Shown piece by piece: positions 59,672 through 64,000 of a stretch of DNA of 64,000 nt. The position numbers were made by a program, and so were the translations under genes. Each line of letters starts with the position of its first letter. The first letter of the stretch is position 1. The notes under the pieces were generated by a model. The model had not been told where the DNA came from and did not search any database. It saw only the letters and a program-made list of their open reading frames with translations. The DNA lies in the NCBI RefSeq assembly GCF_039542035.1, contig NZ_BAABHJ010000023.1, positions 310,001 to 374,000 of the forward strand, in the 5' to 3' direction. This stretch comes from Actinoallomurus liliacearum (lineage in GTDB: Bacteria > Actinomycetota > Actinomycetes > Streptosporangiales > Streptosporangiaceae).

Positions 59672-60874
59672 ATGGGGCCGGAGATGCCGAGTCGCCCGGG
59701 GACACCGAGGCTGCTGCGCGAGCTCAACGACCGATCCGCCCTGGATCTCCTCGTGAGCTCGGGCCCGCTCACCCGGGCGCAGATCGGGCAGCACACGGGC
59801 CTGTCCAAGGTCACCGCGTCTCAGCTGCTCTCCCGGTTGCAGGAGCGCGGCCTCGTGTCCGTCGTCGGCGAGCAGGCCGGCGGCCGAGGGCCCAACGCCG
59901 CCCTGTACGCCGTCGTCCCCTCCAGCGCGTACGTCGCCGGCCTCGAGGTCGGCCCCAACCGCGTGACGGCAGGCGTCGCCGACATCACCGGCGAGATCGC
60001 CGCCGAGGTGACCGTCGACCCGAACGGCGCGGACGACCCGGTCTCCGTCATCCACGACGCCGTCGTGAAGGCCTGCCGCTCGGCCCGGATCCCGCTCGCC
60101 AAACTGCACGCGCTCGTCCTCGGCACCCCCGGCGTCATCGACCCGCGCACCGGGGACGTGCAGTTCATCTACGACCTGCCGCACTGGCACGCGGGCATCC
60201 TCCAGGCGCTCCGCCGTGACCTGCGGCTCGAGGTCACGATCGAGAACGACGTGAACCTCGCCGCGCTCGCAGAGCGGGCCGACGGCGCGGCCCGGGACGT
60301 CGGCGACTTCGCCCTGCTGTGGGCGACCCGCGGCGTCGGGCTCGCCGTCATGCTCGGCGGCCGCCTGCACCGCGGCGTCTCCGGCGGCGCCGGGGAGATC
60401 GGCTACCTTCCCGTGCCGGGCATGCCGCTGCCCGACGAGGACACCGAGTCGGTGACCTGGGGCATGCCGGCACTCGGCGGCGGTCTCGGCGCGCTCGTCG
60501 GCGCCGACGCGATCCGCGAGCTCGCCGGCCGGTACGGCTTCGCCGCCTCGACCGCGACCGAGTGCGTGCGGACGGCGGCCGAGGCGGGGGAGGACGGCGA
60601 GCCGTTCATGCGCGAGTTCGCCGCGCGCCTGGCGTACGGCGTCGCGTCCGTGACGATCGTGCTGGACCCCGGACTCGTCGTGATCGCCGGAGACGTCGGG
60701 CGGGCCGGCGGGGAGCGGCTCGCCGGGCTCGTCGAGGAGGCCGTCGGGCGGATCTGCCCGACGCGTCCCCGGGTCGCCCTCACCCAGGTGGAGGGGAACC
60801 CCGTCCTGCGCGGCGCGCTGCTCGCCGCCGTCGACCGCGCCCGCGACGACGTGTTCTCCGCCCCGCCCGCCTGA
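59672..60874 (+). CDS. ROK family transcriptional repressor
   Basis: The 400-residue protein from ATG 59672 has an N-terminal winged HTH (SALDLLVSSGPLTRAQIGQHTGLSKVTASQLLSRLQERGLV) and a sugar-kinase-like ROK domain (VAGLEVGPNRVTAGVADITGEI, LGTPGVIDPRTG, IENDVNLAALAE, GGAGEIGYLPV). The usual zinc motif CxCGxxGCxE is absent after GEIGY, so it lacks the ROK zinc site. Divergent from the sugar importer, which it likely represses until an imported sugar binds. Confidence 0.92.
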   Translation: MGPEMPSRPGTPRLLRELNDRSALDLLVSSGPLTRAQIGQHTGLSKVTASQLLSRLQERGLVSVVGEQAGGRGPNAALYAVVPSSAYVAGLEVGPNRVTAGVADITGEIAAEVTVDPNGADDPVSVIHDAVVKACRSARIPLAKLHALVLGTPGVIDPRTGDVQFIYDLPHWHAGILQALRRDLRLEVTIENDVNLAALAERADGAARDVGDFALLWATRGVGLAVMLGGRLHRGVSGGAGEIGYLPVPGMPLPDEDTESVTWGMPALGGGLGALVGADAIRELAGRYGFAASTATECVRTAAEAGEDGEPFMREFAARLAYGVASVTIVLDPGLVVIAGDVGRAGGERLAGLVEEAVGRICPTRPRVALTQVEGNPVLRGALLAAVDRARDDVFSAPPA

Positions 60875-60994
60875 GCGGCGGCGCCGCCGGGCGGGACGTG
60901 TACGGGAACGGGCACGGCCGGGCTCCCGCCTTCCCATCGGCTGCCGAGCCGGACCGGCACCTCGTGGCCGTCCCGCCTGACCGAGCACGCGAGA

Positions 60995-61027
60995 AGCCGG
61001 CCGGGTCGCAGGGCGACCCGGCCGGCT
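60995..61027. terminator. Strong bidirectional terminator
   Basis: AGCCGGCCGGGTCGC-AGG-GCGACCCGGCCGGCT, a perfect 15-bp stem with a 3-base loop. It separates the ROK gene from the convergent small gene at 61059. A related GCCGGCCGGGTCGCTGAGG sequence recurs once near 61440. Confidence 0.85.
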
Positions 61028-61058
61028 CGGTGTTCAGGCCCTCGCGAGGCGGTTGAGC

Positions 61059-61259
61059 TCAGCCACCCAGGCGCTCGATCTCCGCCGCGTGGCGGTTGTA
61101 GTCCCCCTCGGCCGCGATGGACTTCTGCCGGGCTGCTTCGAGAGCGGCAGCGTCCCCCGAGAAGGTCGCGAGCAGTGCGTCCCCGGCCGCTGCGGCGTGC
61201 CGCTTCCGGGCCGCGTTACCCGCGTCGCGGTGCGCCTGGATTTCGTCCTGGTTCGACAT
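61059..61259 (-). CDS. Small helical protein of 66 residues
   Basis: ATG 61259 is preceded by GGAGAGG. The product reads SNQDEIQAHRDAGNAARKRH then AAAAGDALLATFSGDAAALEAARQKSIAAEGDYNRHAAEIERLGG; it is almost entirely predicted helix, Ala-rich, with no Cys or Trp. Nothing is recognised. An inverted repeat GTGTTCC/GGAACAC (61264-61288) sits over its ribosome-binding region. Confidence 0.6.
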   Translation of the reverse strand: MSNQDEIQAHRDAGNAARKRHAAAAGDALLATFSGDAAALEAARQKSIAAEGDYNRHAAEIERLGG

Positions 61260-61622
61260 CAGGGTGTTCCTCTCCGTTGGGGAACACGACTCCTGCGTAC
61301 GGGAGCGTGCTCCTTCTCCTTAGTGACACGACCCACGGAGGTCGCAGTTCAGACCGTCCCAGGGGGCGCCACGACGCAACCGGTTCGGCCGCGCCGTGAC
61401 TGCCGTCGCCACTCGCATCGACCGAGCGCACGAAGAACCGGCCGGGTCGCTGAGGGATGTGCTGATGGCGTCCCCGAAGTGCCGCCTCACCCTCCGAGCC
61501 GGCCGGCGACGCGCCGATTACGCAATGTAGGCAGACGTACGTTCTCCGCCGTCGTGTACGGATCGTTCCGGCCGCATTGATAGGTTCTGCGGCGACTGTG
61601 TTGATCTATCGGGAGGCCCGCC
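61260..61622. other. Divergent intergenic region of 363 bp
   Basis: Between the 66-residue gene and the kinase gene. It holds the promoters of both, the GTGTTCC/GGAACAC inverted repeat near the left gene, and a GCCGGCCGGGTCGC-like sequence near 61440. No gene recognised. Confidence 0.6.
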
Positions 61623-63356
61623 GTGCCGAATGTCCAGCCGCTTACGAACGGGGATCCCCGGCGGCTGGGGGCGTACGAGGTCGTCGGGCGGCTCGGTGAG
61701 GGCGGCCAGGGCATCGTCTACCTCGGCCGTGGCGCCAGCGAGTCCGTCGCGATCAAGGTCCTGCAGGCCCAGCTGATGGAGGACTCCGGGGCCCGCACCC
61801 GCTTCGTCCGCGAGGTCGAGGTCACCAAGCGGGTCGCCCGTTTCTGCACCGCTCAGGTCCTGCACGTCGGCATGGCCGACGACCGCCCGTACATCGTCAG
61901 CGAGTACGTTCCGGGTCCTTCGCTGCAGCAGCAGCTCCGGGAGGAGGGGCCCCGCCAGGGCGCCGCCCTCGACCGGCTGGCCATCAACACCGCCACCGCC
62001 CTCGCGGCCATCCACCAGGCCGGCGTGGTCCACCGGGATTTCAAGCCCGGCAACGTCCTCATGGGCCCGGACGGCCCCGTGGTGATCGACTTCGGCATCG
62101 CCCGTGCCCTCGACGCGACCGGGACGACCGCCGCCAGCCAGGTCGTCGGCACGCCCGCCTTCATGGCGCCCGAGCAGCTGACCGAGGGGCGCGTCGGCCC
62201 GGCGACCGACATGTTCGCGTGGGGCGTCACGATCGCGTGCGCCGCCTCGGGCAAGCCGCCGTTCGGCAACAAGTCCATCCCCACGGTGATCCACAGCATC
62301 CTCCACGACGAGCCCGACCTCGGGGCCCTGGACGGACGGCTGCGGCAGATCGTCGCCGCCTGCCTCGCCAAGGACCCGGCGCGGCGCCCGACCGCCCGGC
62401 AGCTCATGGACGCGCTGATGGGCCAGCAGGGCGCCACCGGCCTCCTCGACCTCTCCGGCGGGCCCGGAGTGCCGATGCCCGGCGGGGGCGCCTTCCCGCC
62501 GGCCGGCGCGACGGGCGGTGCGACGGAGGTGCTGCCGCCGGGCGGCAGGCCCGGAGGCGGTACCGAGGTGCTCCCGCCGGGAGGCCCGCAGGGCGGCGGG
62601 ACGCAGGTGCTGCCCCCGGCCGGTCCGCAGGGCGCCGGCACGATGCGGATGCCCGCCGCCGGCCCGCCCACGTCGTCCACCCGGGGGATGCCGCCGTACG
62701 GTGCGGGCTCCGCAGGTGGCTACCAGCCGTCCGACGGCGGCACGTACAACCTCCCGCCCGTGACGCCGCCCGCGCCCGCGTACGGCCGGGAGCCGGCGCC
62801 GAGGAGAGGCGGCACGGGCGGCATCGTCGCCGCGGTCGTCGCCGGCGTCATCCTGCTGGCCGGCGGCGGCGCCGTGTACGCGGCGATGAACAACGGCGGG
62901 GACGGCCAGAACGCCGCCGAGCCCAGCCCCAGCGTCAAGAAGCACAAGGCCAAGAAGTCGCACACGCCGACGCACCGGCCCACGCACAAGAAGACGCCGT
63001 CGCACTCGCCGACGCCGAAGAAGACCATGCGGGCCAACCCGTACACCCCCGAGCGGCTGTGCGGCCCCGGCTTCCACCAGATCGAGAGCCATGGGCTCGG
63101 TGGGGCGACCGTCCATCTGCTCTACAACGACGCCAGCGGCGCGAACTGCGTCGTCACGATGGTCCCCAAGTCGAATGGCGACAAGCCTCGCATGACCGCG
63201 ACCTTGGCGGTCAAGGACGGCGGCCAGGGCACCAGGTCGGCGAGCAACCCGTTCTTCGCCGGGCCGGTACGCCTGCCAGCCAAGGACAAGTGCGTCCGCT
63301 GGGGCGGCTCCTCCCCGACGGGCGCCTGGACCAGCGGCTGGACCCACTGCCACTGA
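61623..63356 (+). CDS. Membrane Ser/Thr protein kinase (Pkn/STPK family)
   Basis: The 577-residue protein from GTG 61623 (after GGGAGG) has a kinase domain (about 15-270) with glycine loop LGEGGQGIVYLG, Lys in VAIKVLQ (about 44), HRDFKPGNVL (about 137) and VIDFGIARA (about 156). A Gly/Pro linker has near-repeats of GGTEVLPPGG (about 295-335). A membrane span (GGIVAAVVAGVILLAGGGAVYAAM, about 398-421) leads to an extracellular, Lys/His/Pro-rich stalk and a C-terminal domain (about 475-577) with four Cys, perhaps a sensor. Not a PASTA kinase. Substrate unknown. Confidence 0.92.
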   Translation: MPNVQPLTNGDPRRLGAYEVVGRLGEGGQGIVYLGRGASESVAIKVLQAQLMEDSGARTRFVREVEVTKRVARFCTAQVLHVGMADDRPYIVSEYVPGPSLQQQLREEGPRQGAALDRLAINTATALAAIHQAGVVHRDFKPGNVLMGPDGPVVIDFGIARALDATGTTAASQVVGTPAFMAPEQLTEGRVGPATDMFAWGVTIACAASGKPPFGNKSIPTVIHSILHDEPDLGALDGRLRQIVAACLAKDPARRPTARQLMDALMGQQGATGLLDLSGGPGVPMPGGGAFPPAGATGGATEVLPPGGRPGGGTEVLPPGGPQGGGTQVLPPAGPQGAGTMRMPAAGPPTSSTRGMPPYGAGSAGGYQPSDGGTYNLPPVTPPAPAYGREPAPRRGGTGGIVAAVVAGVILLAGGGAVYAAMNNGGDGQNAAEPSPSVKKHKAKKSHTPTHRPTHKKTPSHSPTPKKTMRANPYTPERLCGPGFHQIESHGLGGATVHLLYNDASGANCVVTMVPKSNGDKPRMTATLAVKDGGQGTRSASNPFFAGPVRLPAKDKCVRWGGSSPTGAWTSGWTHCH

Positions 63357-63702
63357 CCGTCCCTCCGCCGCCCACGGCGTACCGAATGCTCGGCGACCGC
63401 AGCCCAGGACGAGGGCAAAAGTCCGCATGTCACCACCGCGGGCGGAGCCTTTCCCGAGCATCCGGTACGTGCCCGGATCGTTGGCAGCCTGCTCAGGCTT
63501 CCGTTAACCAGGAAAACGGACACCCCTGCTCGTAGCTCGTCCACTGAGGTAGGCGGGGCCGCCGTTGCCGGCACCGTTGCCGTCGACCGTACTTTCCGTT
63601 CGATGGACATGCTCCACGGACATGTCTGATTCCAGTTATTTCTCCGAATCGATCATCTATCTGGTCGCATGATGGATTTCCCCCGATTTGGGAGGTCCCC
63701 TC
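63357..63702. other. Intergenic region of 346 bp
   Basis: Between the kinase gene and the lipoprotein gene. AT content rises after 63610, where the lipoprotein promoter should lie. No gene or strong inverted repeat recognised. Confidence 0.5.
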
Positions 63703-64000
63703 ATGCTTCGCTCCATCACGGCCGCCATTGCTGCGTGTCTGCTGCTGGCCGGCTGTAACTCCACCGCCTCGCAGGTCTCATCGCATCGCGACAAGGCCGG
63801 CTCCTCGCGATCCGCGGGGAGACCAACGGACACCGCCGCTCCGGAGCCGACCAGCACCCTCGCGCCCGGGTCTTGTCACGCCTCCAGCCTTGACCCGGCC
63901 ACCACCCATCCGGACCCGCACTGCACCCCTGGCGCCTTCAACCCCGCCGTGACCCAAGCGAACATTCACCACACGATCTGTATCTCCGGCTACACGAAGA
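63703..64000 (+). CDS. Lipoprotein, partial at window edge
   Basis: ATG 63703 follows GGGAGG with six-base spacing. A lipoprotein signal ITAAIAACLLLAGC (Cys about 18) is followed by a Ser/Thr/Pro-rich stretch and CHASSLDPATTHPDPHCTPGAFNPAV, then TQANIHHTICISGYTK at the edge. This DPHCTPG..NPAVT...TIC.SGYT pattern occurs in small exported actinomycete proteins of unknown function. The C-terminus is outside the window. Confidence 0.75.
   Translation, partial: MLRSITAAIAACLLLAGCNSTASQVSSHRDKAGSSRSAGRPTDTAAPEPTSTLAPGSCHASSLDPATTHPDPHCTPGAFNPAVTQANIHHTICISGYTK

Noticed and set aside
1..64000. tRNA genes, rRNA genes, prophage or complete insertion sequences
   Set aside because: None was recognised on either strand, by eye. 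A tRNAscan or IS search was not possible, so a missed tRNA cannot be fully excluded.

Overview
The window is chromosomal DNA from a high-GC actinomycete. GTG starts are frequent, genes are packed with 4-base ATGA/GTGA overlaps, and a mycothiol-type amidase gene, a ClgR regulator and an eukaryote-like Ser/Thr kinase are present. Gene content and order suggest a Streptosporangiales or Thermomonosporaceae-type organism, but that is inference from gene content alone. No tRNA, rRNA, CRISPR array, intact insertion sequence or phage module was recognised.

Left part (1-20.3 kb): a partial ThrE-type amino-acid exporter, two DUF4439 ferritin-like genes joined by a 68-bp tandem array of overlapping mini-ORFs, then the translation/RNA cluster rimP-nusA-ylxR-infB-DUF503-rbfA-nrnA-truB. 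After a short interruption (CGNR protein, tiny zinc-ribbon protein, GT39-like membrane glycosyltransferase) come ribF, rpsO, pnp, an M16 peptidase, a broken gdhA remnant and dapB.

Middle part (20.3-41.8 kb): an accessory block lies between dapB and dapA. It holds a SpoIIE-type phosphatase with a divergent unknown gene, a frameshifted mca, a TetR with a small basic protein and a palindromic operator, a molybdate locus (HTH-TOBE regulator, modA-modB-modC, second modA), nitroreductase, menA, MFS pump with MarR, ung, GNAT, second CGNR protein, MocR/EamA divergent pair, hydrolase/MarR pair with a long inverted repeat, a quinone-oxidoreductase-like enzyme, a TrmO-like protein and a frameshifted glycosidase-like protein. 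A tract of consecutive hairpins precedes dapA.

Right part (41.8-64 kb): dapA, a leader-peptide/hairpin region and RNase J, ftsK, a RodZ-like protein, a gene-poor 750-bp patch, then rimO-pgsA-cinA-clgR, dps, a Nei-type glycosylase and an Rrf2 regulator. A sugar ABC importer without its own ATPase is linked to a GH3 enzyme and divergent from a ROK repressor. The window ends with a small helical protein, a membrane Ser/Thr kinase and the start of a lipoprotein.

Three genes (gdhA, mca, the glycosidase-like protein) carry apparent single-base frameshifts. Whether these are real mutations or assembly errors must be settled from reads. The mca shift sits at the centre of a perfect 28-bp palindrome.
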